32,500 bases of DNA from Dictyostelium firmibasis (GCA_036169595.1 CM069765.1:6130001-6162500); one strand, 5' to 3'; positions 11,761-25,404 are shown, counted from the first letter of the stretch. Made by a program: numbers and translations. The notes: a model not told the origin generated them from the letters alone.

Positions 11761-12165
11761 TTAAATATTTATTTTTAAAAAATTTGATGTGGATGTAAAT
11801 GGATTGGTTGTGGTTGATGCGATTGATGTGGTTGTGGTTATAGTTGAAGAAATTTGTTGAAGCGATGCCTGTTTTGAATCACTAATGCTAAAATCCAATA
11901 TATTATTTGATGTTGAAGAAATTTGTTGAAATGTTGGTTGTACTGGCTGATAAAATGATCTAAAATTAAAATAATTTGGTGAATCTATCAATAAACTGTT
12001 CACACTTTTAATTAAAGTTCCACACTTTAGGCAAATTTACAAATGCAATTTTACCTTTGCTCTATTATATTAATATTATCATCAAAATAATTTTGAGCAC
12101 CGAGTTTGGTTTTAAACTTTATTGCAGTGAATATATGATAAAACCCAAATTAAATTAATTTTTTT
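11761..12165 (-). pseudogene. Possible 3' gene remnant with one intron (minus strand)
   Basis: The minus strand is open from about 12165 (FGFYHIFTAIKFKTKLGAQN) to a GTAAAA donor near 12050; after a TTAAAAG acceptor near 12010 it continues as VNSLLIDSPNYFNF and a Gln/Ser/Thr-rich tail ending at 11761. The intron joins the two parts in frame. No start codon or 5' part is visible because stops lie just upstream. It may belong with the fragments at 11310-11605 to one dead gene. Family unknown. Confidence 0.35.
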
Positions 12166-12723
12166 ATCATTTAAATATAATAAAAAAAGAAGAGGAAGGA
12201 GGTTAATATACAAAGATGGACCAATTATAATTGTTTGAAATTACTCGAAGAGTAAATTTATATGTGAAGTTTTTAGCTGGCCACCTACGTTTTAAGCTGG
12301 CATTTTTTGTTTGTAATTTTTTTGAACTAGACCCTAACCATTTAAAAGAGTATCCTAATATTATAGGAAATGAAAAAAAAAAAAAATATATTAAAAATTG
12401 TTTTTATTAATTTTAATTATTTTATATTTTTCTTTAATTTAAGTTTTTCAATGATTTATTAAAAAAAAAAAACCAATATTGTAATTTACTATTATCATTA
12501 AACCCCCCCTTTTCTAATTTCACAAAAAAATCATTAAAATATCTTTTGAAAAGATTTTTTTTTTTTTTTTCCAATGGTTTTTTGTTTTTATTTTTTATTT
12601 TTATTTTTTTTTATTTTTTTTTTTTTTCAATACTTTTATTTCACTCCTTTTTATTTCATTCCTAAACACACACTTACATAATAATCTTTTTTTTAAATAA
12701 ACAAAGAAATATAAAATAAAAAT
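12166..12723. other. Intergenic with a C7 tract
   Basis: AT-rich DNA upstream of the first tiny gene. The only GC-rich patch is a run of seven C at 12503-12509, about 215 nt before the ATG, a candidate G-box-type regulatory site. The stretch 12180-12360 is of higher complexity but has no long open frame. Confidence 0.4.
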
Positions 12724-12921
12724 ATGAATTTTTTTGATGGTCCAATTGGCTCTGGAAAAAACAAATATGCTATTGTAGAACCTTCCTATCCAACTCCAAC
12801 GAGTCCAACTCCAAATCCTCTACCTGGTAAAGGATGTATGTTTTTTTTTTATTTTTTTTTTTTTTTTAACAAATAGATCCTTTACTAACCAATACACTAC
12901 TATAGTTGCATTTCAATTATA
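12724..12921 (+). CDS. Tiny two-exon gene, copy 1 (uncharacterised family)
   Basis: Proposed exons 12724-12839 and 12906-12921, 43 aa. Visible protein features: a start MNFFDGPIGSGKNKY, a middle rich in Pro/Thr/Ser and a KGC motif near the end, closing with Leu. The same layout recurs in copy 2 (GKNKY near residue 15, KGC at the exon end, T-rich intron, terminal Leu, then a similar 3' flank with a TATTAATAAATA poly-A region), so both are likely real genes from a local duplication. The donor is uncertain: AT|GTTTTT aligns with copy 2, but T|GTATGT four bases earlier is stronger and would give a different tail. No known family or function recognised; no signal peptide or membrane segment. Confidence 0.55.
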
Positions 12922-13096
12922 AAGAAGGAACTCTTCCTTTTTTTTTCACTTAAAGAACTTTCAAAGTTATCTATTAATAAATACAATTTAAGATTCTTTT
13001 AAAAAATTTTAGTTTATTTTTATTTCTATATTCTATCAAATGTTTCTTAATTTTTTTCAAAATTATTTATTAAAATTTTTTTTTTTTCTTTTTTTG

Positions 13097-13127
<31 letters not shown>

Positions 13128-13242
13128 TTTTTTAATTTTTTATTAAAATGAAAAAGAAAAAGAAAAGAGCTTTAAAAAACAAATAAAATAAAATAAAAAA
13201 AAATAAAAAAAAAATAAAATAAATCTCACCTTAATCAGAAAT

Positions 13243-13279
<37 letters not shown>

Positions 13280-13399
13280 CAAAAAAAATTTTTTATTTTG
13301 AATTAAATTAAGAAATAAAAAAATTAAGGAATATGAAGATATTAATAATTTCTTTTGTTTTTATATTTATTTGAATCATAAACTATTAAATAACATATT

Positions 13400-13435
<36 letters not shown>

Positions 13436-13814
13436 AATTATATTCTAAAAATTTAAATTAGAGAATATTTTCAAATTGGTGGAATGGAAAAATTTAATAT
13501 TGAGGAATTTTAAAAAAATCAAACAAACCTTTTTAATTTTTTTTAAATTTTTTTTTTTGTTTTTTTCAGACAAACGGATGCGCCGTTTCACAAAAAACAA
13601 TCACCACGGAATAAAAAACGAAAAAAAAAAATTAAAATTTTAAAATTTTTTAAAACAAAATTAAAATTCCAACCAAAAAAATGATTTTTTTTTTATTATT
13701 TTAATTTTTTTTTTTTTTTTTTTTTTTAATCTTTTTTTACACCCAAATACTTCTTATTATTCATAAACAAATAGTACAAATTATTATCTTGAATTAAATT
13801 ATAAGAAAAAAAAA
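12922..13814. other. Intergenic between the tiny paired genes
   Basis: Dominated by poly-T and poly-A runs. It contains the 3' flank of copy 1, one GC-rich hairpin at 13572-13588 and the promoter of copy 2. No open frame of note. Confidence 0.5.
13572..13588. repeat. GC-rich inverted repeat AAACGG-N5-CCGTTT
   Basis: Six-base perfect arms around ATGCG, set in otherwise A/T-only DNA about 230 nt upstream of the second tiny gene. Could be a transcription factor site. Confidence 0.5.
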
Positions 13815-14033
13815 ATGAATTCACCAGGTTGTCCAACTCTTTCTGGAAAAAACAAATATTCACTTTCAGAGCTCTACAAATCCAACTCAACTTCATCAAT
13901 ACCATTCCCAGCTCAGTATTCTAGTAAAGGATGCATGTATTTTTTTTTTTTTTTATTTTTTTTTTATTTTATAACTCCCAATTATAATTTAATAAAAAAA
14001 AAAAACTTACTAACCCATAGGTCATCATTGTAG
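13815..14033 (+). CDS. Tiny two-exon gene, copy 2 (uncharacterised family)
   Basis: Proposed exons 13815-13936 and 14021-14033, 44 aa, TAG stop. The protein starts MNSPGCPTLSGKNKYS, has a Ser/Tyr-rich middle and ends SSKGCMSSL. The intron runs from GTATTT to CCCATAG. Shares with copy 1 the (S)GKNKY motif, the KGC at the exon junction, the intron position, the terminal Leu and the 3' flank. The middle of the protein differs, so the pair is not very recent. Function unknown; the C-terminus is one residue too long after Cys for a CaaX box. Confidence 0.55.
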   Translation: MNSPGCPTLSGKNKYSLSELYKSNSTSSIPFPAQYSSKGCMYFFFFLFFFYFITPNYNLIKKKNLLTHRSSL

Positions 14034-14650
14034 ATTTTTTTAAATTTTAAAAAAAAAAAAAAAAAAAGGGTGATTCCTCCTTTTCACTAGAGAATTACAC
14101 CTCAATATTTGTGTATTAATAAATATATACTTCCAGACCTTCTTTTCAAAATTTTTAAACTAATTTCCCATTAAATAAAAATTTTCACCCAAAATTTCTT
14201 TTTTTTTTTTTTTTATTATTAATATGATCTTTATGATTTATATTAAGTTGGAGGTTAAATAGATTGCTCTAGATAACCTCTAATCTTATAAAATGTTTAA
14301 AATTTAAATTTGAGTTACTTTTTTAAATAGGTACAGATATTTCAAATTGATTGATATTTTTTTCATTCTGATATGGATTCTTATGTATTATGGACTTTTT
14401 GATGATCTAGTTATACAAATTCAATCTAATGGCGGCCATATAATAAATTTCGTTTATTGATACCTCAAAATTCCACATTAATTTTCCCAAGATAAAAAAA
14501 AATAGATTTTTGAATACAAACTTTGTAAAGTTTTATTTATTTTCAATTTAGTTTAAGTACTTTATTTCTCAAATAAAACTGACCTGATGACATCAAAAAT
14601 AGAAAGGTATACATTTTAAATTAATGAAAAAAAAAATGAAAAAAAAATGT
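14034..14650. other. Gene-free stretch of unusual complexity
   Basis: After an A19 run come the 3' flank of tiny gene 2 and then about 430 nt (14215-14640) of AT-rich but non-repetitive sequence, without open frames. It includes an inverted repeat GAGGTTA/TAACCTC (about 14252-14282) and ATGGC-G-GCCAT near 14430. It could be a decayed element or an unrecognised RNA gene; no CCCATAA element precedes it. Confidence 0.4.
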
Positions 14651-17377
<2,727 letters not shown>

Positions 17378-17924
17378 TGCTACCTTTTATTTTGAAATTT
17401 TTTTTTTTTTTTTTTAGTTTGCGAGTATTAATATATTGAAAATAAAGAAAATAAAATAAAAAAAAAAAATTTAAAAAAAAAATTTTAAAAAAATATTGCG
17501 ATTTTTTTTATTTTCAAGATAGTAACTGGAATATAGTTTGATGTCAAATATTTCAAATATTAAATATTTTTTTATTATTATTTATTTTTCTATTTTCGTA
17601 AAATAAATAACTCAATTATTTAATGATTATTTTTTTAATTTTTTTTCTTTTTTTTTTTTTTTATTTTTTATTTATTTTTTTTTTTTTTTTTTTTTTTTTT
17701 TCAATTTGTTTAATTTGTTTATTTATATTTTTATATTTTAATGTTGTGTAATAAAAAAGTAATCAGTGGGTAAATTAAATAAGTTATATAAAATGATGAG
17801 GATAAAGAGAATGTATGTTATTGTTAAGTTGAAAAGAGAGGTTGAGATTGGCAAGAGATTTAAAAAAATTGAGACAAAATTTTGATTTGGGTTTTTTTTT
17901 TTTCCAGAAAGAAAAAGAGGTAAT
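17378..17924. other. Intergenic, kinase promoter and SR-gene 3' flank
   Basis: Poly-T runs at 17398-17415 and 17640-17700, otherwise AT-rich. 17745-17924 is probably the 3' UTR of the SR-protein gene. No gene seen. Confidence 0.55.
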
Positions 17925-19049
17925 TTAACGTGGGCTGTTGTTACCTTCTCTTTCTCTTCTTCTTTCATTTGACTTACTTCTTTCTCTTCTTCTTTCGACA
18001 CTTCTATCTCTTCTTCTATCACTTCCACCTCTTCTATCGCCACTTCTATCTCTACTTCTATCCCTACTTCTGTCTCTGTATCTGTTTCCGCCATTGCTTC
18101 TGTATCTTGGTGATCTTGAACGGGAACGAGAATAACTTCTATCTCTATTTCTGCCATTGTTGCTGTATGGATTGTAACGTCTATTTGATTTTGGACAATC
18201 CTTTGCAATATGGCCAACACCATTGCATGTGAAACAGGTTCTGTTTCTTAAATGGCCTTCTCTTTCTCTTTCTCTATCTCTATCTCTGTCTCTGTTATCT
18301 CTATAATCTCTATCTCTACCATCTCTGCCTCTTTATTATTAAAGTAGAAAAAAAATAAAAAGCAATAGTAATAATAATATGAGAGAAATGTTAGTATTTG
18401 TGTCATATGACTGTATTTACCGTTATTCTACAAAAAATGGGGGGGAGGGTGAGTGGGAAGAACGCTTCGCATCATCTACATCAACAATAACAACATTTAT
18501 TCTCACTTTATGGAAAGAGAGGAGGCACAACACTGTACTTTGGGGAATGGCAACATACAATAAATAATCACTAACATAGCCGCTGCGTAGCATTGTCATC
18601 GTCGTCATCGCATCGTCATTGCCGCCGTCGGTTGTAGCTATTATCATCGTCATCATCGTCGTTGCTATTGTTGTTGACAACACTATTATCATCATTACAA
18701 ATTCATCACCCCTTCTACCACTCTTCAACATCACAACATCACAACATCATCGTCATCGCCGCCGCAGAAAGCAACTCTTGTGGCAACCACCGAGACTCGG
18801 CACAATCAAAAACAAAAAAACAAACAGATACCAATGGCTATTCAACGTAGTGGAACTGTCGCATCAAAGGGTCCCCTTACTTTCGACACTACTGCCAAAT
18901 TGTTACTGGCTCCAAGAATATTCTCAAATTGCAATTACTGATTATGCCTTTTTTTTTTTTTTTCTTTCTGGAAACATCCAGTAAACTGATGGCATGCGCA
19001 TATTTGGAACAACTTTTTTTTTTTTTTTTCTTGGTTTTTATTTTTTTTT

Positions 19050-19081
<32 letters not shown>

Positions 19082-20191
19082 TATTAATACTTTACTGTCA
19101 CTCTATAGAGATGCCAATTTTTTTTAAAAAAAAAATCCAATAATAGCCTTATAAACAATAAAAAAAAAAAAATAACCAACAAAAAAGTTCTCACTAAAAA
19201 AATTTTCCCACACAACCCTTTTTCTTTTTTTTTCAAATTTTGAACAAAAAAAAAAAAAAAATTCCCACACCAAAAAAAAACCGCAAAATTTATGAGAAAA
19301 ATTGATACATACCTTCCACCTTTTGGACAACTACGAGCCCAATGACCACGACCTCTGCAAATAAAACATTCGTCTGGATGTTTTTTGCCACTATGAGATT
19401 TCTCAACAAGGATTTTTTCACCGTCAACAATGGTGTCGTGCATTTCTTCAATGGCATCTCTAGCACTCTTTTCATTATCAAATTCCTTAATTATTTTATT
19501 CACAAAAAAAAAAAAGTTAGTTTATTATTATATATTATACTATTATTATTATTTATTTATCTATTTATATTATATTATTATATTTTTTTTTATTTATTTA
19601 AATAATACATACAACAAATGCATAGCCATTTTTAACGTCACAAGATAAAACTTTACCAAATTTAAGGAAAGAATCTTCTAAGGATTCTCTTGTAGTTTTA
19701 TTTGAGATACGACCGACATACACTCTTCTTTCAGCTAATAAACTAAAATCGATAGACTTTCTTCTTCTTGAACCAGATCTTGAACGTGATCTGCTTCTAT
19801 TTCTTTCTCTACTTCTTTCTCTTTCATGTCTATCATATTTATCTCTGCTTCTGTCTCTATCATGTCTATCCCTATCTCTATCATTTCTGTCTCTACTTCT
19901 ATCTCTATCGTTTCTATCTCTACTCTTTGAACGTTCCTTAGAATCACCTCTTCTACCTCTGGGTGATGGCGATCTACTACCACCACGATTATTATTGTTA
20001 TTACTATTGTTATTACTGTTTGTACCATTATTATTGTCATCTTTCATAGCTATATCATTATTGGTATTTGCTGTTGAGCTACCATTGGTATTGTTACCAT
20101 TTGAAATAGTATTTACACCATTATTATCTATATCTTTTTTATCATCGTCAACTGGTGAACGTGATGGAGATCTACTATCTCTTTGATCCAT
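17925..20191 (-). CDS. SR-type splicing factor: RS, RRM, two CCHC knuckles, RS tail
   Basis: Three exons: 19613-20191, 19313-19485, 17925-18330; 385 aa. Likely binds exonic enhancers in pre-mRNA and recruits splicing factors in the nucleus. Residues 1-75: Asn/Ser-rich. About 75-145: Arg/Ser/Asp repeats (RDRDR, SRSRSRS). RRM about 154-225 with RNP2 RVYVGRI (156-162) and RNP1 NGYAFVEF (188-195), split by intron 1. CCHC knuckle 1: CFICRGRGHWARSC (233-246). After a short Arg/Asp/Glu stretch, knuckle 2: CFTCNGVGHIAKDC (283-296). The RS/RD tail runs from about 312 to 385. RRM plus two CCHC knuckles recalls plant RS2Z proteins; animal SRSF7 has one knuckle. Intron 1 is 127 nt, but intron 2 is 982 nt and contains a GC-rich island, suggesting regulated splicing of its own message. 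Confidence 0.9.
18375..18955. other. GC-rich island inside SR-gene intron 2
   Basis: About 580 nt of mixed-composition sequence inside an intron, far richer in G+C than every other intron here. It holds a G-run cluster (18439-18457), ATC/GTC/CGT-type triplet repeats (18596-18760) and a non-repetitive part (18765-18950) with splice-like sites on the sense (minus) strand. No recognisable protein is encoded on either strand. Confidence 0.75.
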
Positions 20192-21715
20192 ATTATTTAT
20201 TATTTAAAAAATTAATAATACAAATAAAAAAAAATAAAATAAAATAAAAAAAAATAAAAAAAAAAAAAAAAAAATTTAAAAAAAATTAAAAAAATTTTTA
20301 AAAAAAAAAAAAAAAAAAATTTGAAAAAAAAAAAAAAAAGTATATTTGACAAATATGAAAAAAAAAAAAATTATTTTTATCACAAATAAATTTTTTTGGC
20401 CCAAGAAAAAAAGCGAAAAAGAATTAAAAAAATTATATACGAGAAAAAAAAATAGTATGATAATGGGAATATTGTATATAAAAAGAGTTTTTTTTTATTT
20501 TTTTTATTTTTTATTTTTGAGCTCAATTAATAATTTATTATTATTCTTTGAGATAAAACTTAAATTATTATCATAATAATGGAAATTATCCTTATAAATT
20601 AAGTAATTTATTGTAAAGAAGATAAAGTATAATTAAACATGAATAAAAAATATAATATATAATTTTGAAAATTTATATTATTATTATTTTTATTTTATTA
20701 TTTTTTTTGTTTGTTGAATCTTACGAATTAATCAATACCAAATGAGATGATTACCATTAAAAATAAAATAAAATAAAATTTTTTTACCTTTTTTTTTTTA
20801 TTTTTTTTTATTTTTTTTTATTTATTTATTTTATTTTAAAATGAATTTATCTTTTTGTATGTACTACTAAATAAACACATATTTTATATTTTTCTACTAA
20901 TAAAATTGAGTATCATTTCGGAAAAAGTGATAATAACAACAAAGACCAAGATCACAAAAATGTATTAGTGTAGTGTTTGAAAATTAAATATTTAAATAAA
21001 CACATCTCCTATTTAAATTGAGCGACCTTTGAGAAGCCACCTTAATTTATTTTGGCAAAAAGAGAGAGAACGAGAGAAAATTTTCCCAAAGATCCCGAAC
21101 ATATTTGCAGATTTCGTTAACGACTTTTTTTTTTTTTTTTTTTAAAAAAATTTTATTTAATTTTTTTTATTTTTTTATTTTTTTTTTTTTTTATTAAATT
21201 TTTCTGATCGAAATTTCAAATTGGTTCTTTGAGTCAAAAAAATTTTTTTTCTTTTTTACATTTTCAACAACCTTAATATTACTTTATTGTCACTATTTTT
21301 TAATTTTTTTTTTTTTTTTTTTTTCTCTTTCATTTTTTTTATTTGTTAAATTATATATATATAATTTCATATATATATATATAATAGTTACTTATTTATT
21401 TTTTAAATTTGTTTTTTTTTTTTTTATAAAAAAATCCACCCCTATCTGTAAGTAAACTTAAATATTTTTTTTAAAAAAATAAAAATAAAAATAAAAATAA
21501 AAAAAAAAACAAAAAAAAAAAACAAAAACGATATGTTTTTTTTGATTTCTCACCCACGCATAAATTTTTTTTATTTTTAATTTTTCAAATACAAACCTTG
21601 TATTAATTTTTTTTTTTTTTTTTTTTCTTTTCTTTTCTTTTCTTTTTCTTTTTTTTATATAATTCTTTTCTTTTATTTATTATTGTTATTAGAATATATA
21701 TATAAAAAATAAAGA
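20192..21715. other. Divergent intergenic region (SR gene / GDH gene)
   Basis: Long A and T runs at both ends and TATA dinucleotides near 21353-21382. A mixed-composition patch at about 20910-21125 includes a purine tract (AGAGAGAGAACGAGAG near 21061) and TTCGTTAACGA. It probably contains promoters for both genes. No open frame or RNA gene recognised. Confidence 0.55.
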
Positions 21716-22816
21716 ATGTTAAACCAAAATTTAACAATTTCACAAGAGATTGCAGCTCAACCAAAGACTCAATATTTCACCAAAGAAGATGGTGATGCAT
21801 TGGCCAGTTTATTAGAGTCAAATCTATATAAAGAACAAGCAGCAGAGGTTAAAGTTTTATTAAAGTCTGAAAGATTAATTGAAAGTTCAAGAGTTGAGCC
21901 AGAAGTTGATTGGTTCTACTGCAAATTAGGACTTGATAGTAACTACTTTGATAGTACACCATCTGTTGTTATTGCACGTCACATTCTTTCATTATATGCC
22001 GCCAAAATGGTATCACATGCAACTGGTGCTAAGTTAGAGGTACAACTTCACAGTAAGAATGAAGGTAGTGCCACCTTTATTACCCCATCGAATCCAGGTA
22101 AAAGAGATTCACCAGCAATGATGATTGAACATGCAATTGAATCACATTACTTTGGTGAAGGTTATCATCAAGATCAACAATTGTTAAGTCCACAACAAGT
22201 TGCAGTTGCACCATTTCCAGTATCACCAAAACCACCAACAGGCGCAAATTTACCACCACATGGTTTCCGTTTAGCATGTTATCGTACAACTGGTACCGTT
22301 TCAAATTCATCACCAGTTCATCTCCGTCTCTATTATTTAACTAAACCAGTATTCCCACAAGCATCAAATGATCTTTCAGCTAGTAAGAATGATGAAATAC
22401 TCGCCACAGAAACTGATCTCTTCAAGATTGCCGATATCTCATTCATTGAGAAATCATCTGAACTCACCAAAAAAATCTATCAAGAAGTTATGAACGAAGT
22501 TGTCGGTAAACAAGGACCTGTCATTAAACACTATCCATATCAAACAAATGGTGCTCGTTTAGTCATTGCCTATCGTCGTGGTTCAACTCACTCCTATTGG
22601 TCAGCAATAGGTGAACTCTACCATTATCATCAAATGTATGCAACTCATAAATATGTTGAACAATTCTCAAATGGTATTACAATTTATTCAATTTATTTAC
22701 GTCCATTACATCCAGATGTTGATATTAATACTAAAATTTCAAAAATTGCTGAACAAGTAAGATTAATCTTATTAAAAAAAAATATATATATATATATTTA
22801 TATAAATAATTAATTT

Positions 22817-22855
<39 letters not shown>

Positions 22856-24929
22856 GGCATCATTAGTATATGTTTTACCAAGAACATCATTAACACCATT
22901 ATTTTTATCACATCAATTATCATTCCCAGAAGTCACATACGCATATGTATGTTGGAAATTTGCTTATCAATTTTTGAATAGATATGCTACAGAATATTCA
23001 GCATTAGCAGTAGCAATTGGTGATGATTCAACCAAACAATCAATGTTAGCACAATTGAAGACACGTTTAAGTAAGGATACCTTTACAGAGGGTCGTGTTA
23101 GAGATGCAGTATTACAATATCCAGATTTGATAAAGATTTTATATCAAGACTTTGAAAAGTATCATTTCTGTGGTAGTACACAAAAATATGACGTTCAACA
23201 TGGTTCAGAGATTTTAGCTTCAATTAAAAAGACAGTAAACAATGAATTGGATTCTCAAATCTTTTCAGCAATCTTATCATTCAATCGTCATCTTTTAAAG
23301 ACTAATTTCTACAAACAAACAAAGACTGCATTATCTTTCCGTTTAGATCCAGGTTTCCTCTCAACCAAAGAATACGTATCAACTCCATTTGCAGTTTTCT
23401 TTGTAGTTGGTTCAGAATTCCGTGGTTTCCATATTCGTTTCCGTGATATTGCTCGTGGTGGTATTCGTATCATTAGATCTGGTAATTCAACTCAATACGA
23501 TCATAACTCTTCATCATTATTTGATGAGAATTACAATTTAGCAAACACTCAACAATCAAAGAATAAAGATATTCCAGAAGGTGGTTCAAAAGGTACAATT
23601 CTCTTATCAGCTGATCATCAAAGTAAAGCTGAAGTTGCCTTCCATAAATATATCGATGGTTTATTGGATCTTTTATTACCAAATCATGAGATTGTCGATC
23701 ACTTTGGAAAGACTGAAATCCTTTTCCTTGGTCCAGATGAAGGTACTGCTGACTATATGAATTGGGCATCTGAACATGCTAAAGATCGTGGTGCACATTT
23801 CTGGAAAGCTTTCACCACTGGTAAATCATTAAGTAGAGGTGGTATTCCACATGATCTCTATGGTATGACCACTAGATCCATTCATCAATACGTTTTAGGT
23901 ACACTCGCAAAATTAGGTAAAAATGAAGCAGATTGTACTAAATTCCAAACTGGTGGTCCAGATGGTGATTTAGGTTCAAATGAAATTAAAATCTCAAAAG
24001 ATAAAACCATTGGTATCGTTGATGGTTCAGGTGTACTCTTAGATCCACAAGGTCTTGATCGTGATGAGATTGGTCGTCTCGCTGGTAAACGTCAAATGGC
24101 ACGTTACTTTGATAAATCTAAACTCTCTGCTCAAGGTTTCTTTGTTGATGTTGCAGAGAATGATGTAAAATTACCAAATGGTGAAATCGTAGAGAGTGGT
24201 CTCATCTTTAGAAATAATTTCCATCTTAATCAATTATGTAATGCTGATATCTTTGTACCATGTGGTGGTAGACCAGAATCAGTTCAATTGACAAATGTTG
24301 ATAAGATGTTCACTGCAACTGGTGAATCACGTTTCCCAATCATCGTTGAAGGTGCAAATTTATTCTTTACACAAAAAGCAAGATTAATGATCGAAGAGAA
24401 AGGTGCCATCATCTTCAAAGATGCCTCTGCCAATAAAGGTGGTGTAACCTCATCCTCTTTAGAGGTTTTATCAGCTTTAGCTTTGAATGATGAAGAATTC
24501 GATAAACATATGTGTGTCAAGGATAATGTCGTTCCAGAGTTTTATGAAAACTACATTAAAGACGTTCATCATACAATTGAATCAAATGCTCGTTTAGAGT
24601 TTGAATGCATCTGGAATGAACATGAATCCACTAAAACTCCACGTTCAATCCTTTCTGATCTCTTATCAAATAAAATCAACTCTCTCAATGATTCTATTCA
24701 AACTTCTTCACTTTGGAATGATCAAACTCTTAGACGTAAAATTGTCTCTACAGCCTGTCCAAAAGTTTTATTAAATCTTTTGGGTGTTGATAAAATAATG
24801 GAACGTGTACCAGAACCATACGTCAAAGCTATCTTTGGTTCTTATTTAGCAAGTCGTTTCGTTTATAAGTATGGTCTCAATAGTAATGAATTTGCTTTCT
24901 ACACTTATATGGAATCTTTAAAACAATAA
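21716..24929 (+). CDS. glud2: NAD-type glutamate dehydrogenase, large (about 115 kDa) class
   Basis: Converts glutamate and NAD to 2-oxoglutarate, ammonia and NADH. Exons 21716-22756 and 22857-24929, 100-nt intron (GTAAGA...AATAG); 1037 aa, the size of the fungal GDH2/Dictyostelium class and much longer than the hexameric 50-kDa enzymes. The N-terminal half (1-about 420) is the regulatory region typical of this class. Catalytic part: RDIARGGIR (about 544-551), PEGGSKGTILL with Lys592 as the likely substrate lysine, FLGPDEGTADYMNW, then TGGPDGDLGSNEIK and DGSGVL leading into the NAD-binding fold, VEGANLFFT, and FKDASANKGGVTSSSLEVL near the end. No targeting peptide is obvious. The D. discoideum NAD enzyme is reported to be AMP-activated; that is family knowledge, not visible here. 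Confidence 0.94.
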
Positions 24930-25404
24930 ATTTTTTAAAAAAAATAAATAAAATAAAATAAAATAAAATAAAATAAAGTAAAATAAAGACATCTAAGTAT
25001 TATGATTTTTTTTTTTTTTTATTTTTTTTTCTTATATCTTTTGAAATGCAATAAAAATATTCTCATATACAATAATAATAAAAAAAAAAAAAAACTATAA
25101 TAATTAGTCTTTTTAAAAAAGAAACTCCCACATGTGTGGGATTTTATTAAAATTTGACAAATAATTATTATTATTTTTAGAATCTAAATCTTCTGGAAGG
25201 TATTTAAGAATAGACAGATATTTTTTTTTTTTTAAATTTCAACTTTTATTTTTTTTATTTTTATTATAATATTTTTTTTCTTCAATTAAAAATTTAATTT
25301 AAAATCAAAATTTTTTTTTTTTTTATTATTATTATTATTTTTATTTTTCTTCATCATTAAATTATAATATCAATTTTTTAGTATTTAATTAGTTTTTTTA
25401 AAAA
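24930..25404. other. Intergenic, GDH 3' flank and GST promoter
   Basis: Starts with an AAAAT-type repeat (24945-24985) with AATAAA signals. A GC-containing hairpin lies at 25126-25141; the rest is AT-rich. Confidence 0.55.
25126..25141. promoter_or_regulatory. Inverted repeat TCCCACA-TG-TGTGGGA upstream of the GST gene
   Basis: Perfect 7-base arms with a 2-base centre, 264 nt before the GST ATG and the only GC-rich site nearby. It resembles the GC-rich G-box class of Dictyostelium promoter elements, so a regulatory role is plausible. Confidence 0.45.

Noticed and set aside
13926-14033. CaaX prenylation box on the tiny proteins (KGC near the C-terminus)
   Set aside because: Four or more residues follow the Cys in the favoured splice forms, so the spacing does not fit C-a-a-X.
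14395-14600. C/D-type snoRNA suggested by TGATGATC near 14398 and CTGACCTGATGA near 14579
   Set aside because: The boxes are about 180 nt apart, no terminal stem is seen and no CCCATAA element lies upstream.
17901-18973. Inverted repeat TTTCCAGAAAGAAA at 17901 (plus) and 18960-18973 (minus), about 1 kb apart, as ends of a mobile element
   Set aside because: The motif is purine-rich and low in complexity, no target duplication was found, and one copy lies outside the intron in the 3' flank of the gene.
18423-18984. Open frames on both strands in the SR-gene intron island
   Set aside because: Low-complexity triplet translations with no domain, no consistent codon use and no start context; the open state follows from the triplet repeats.
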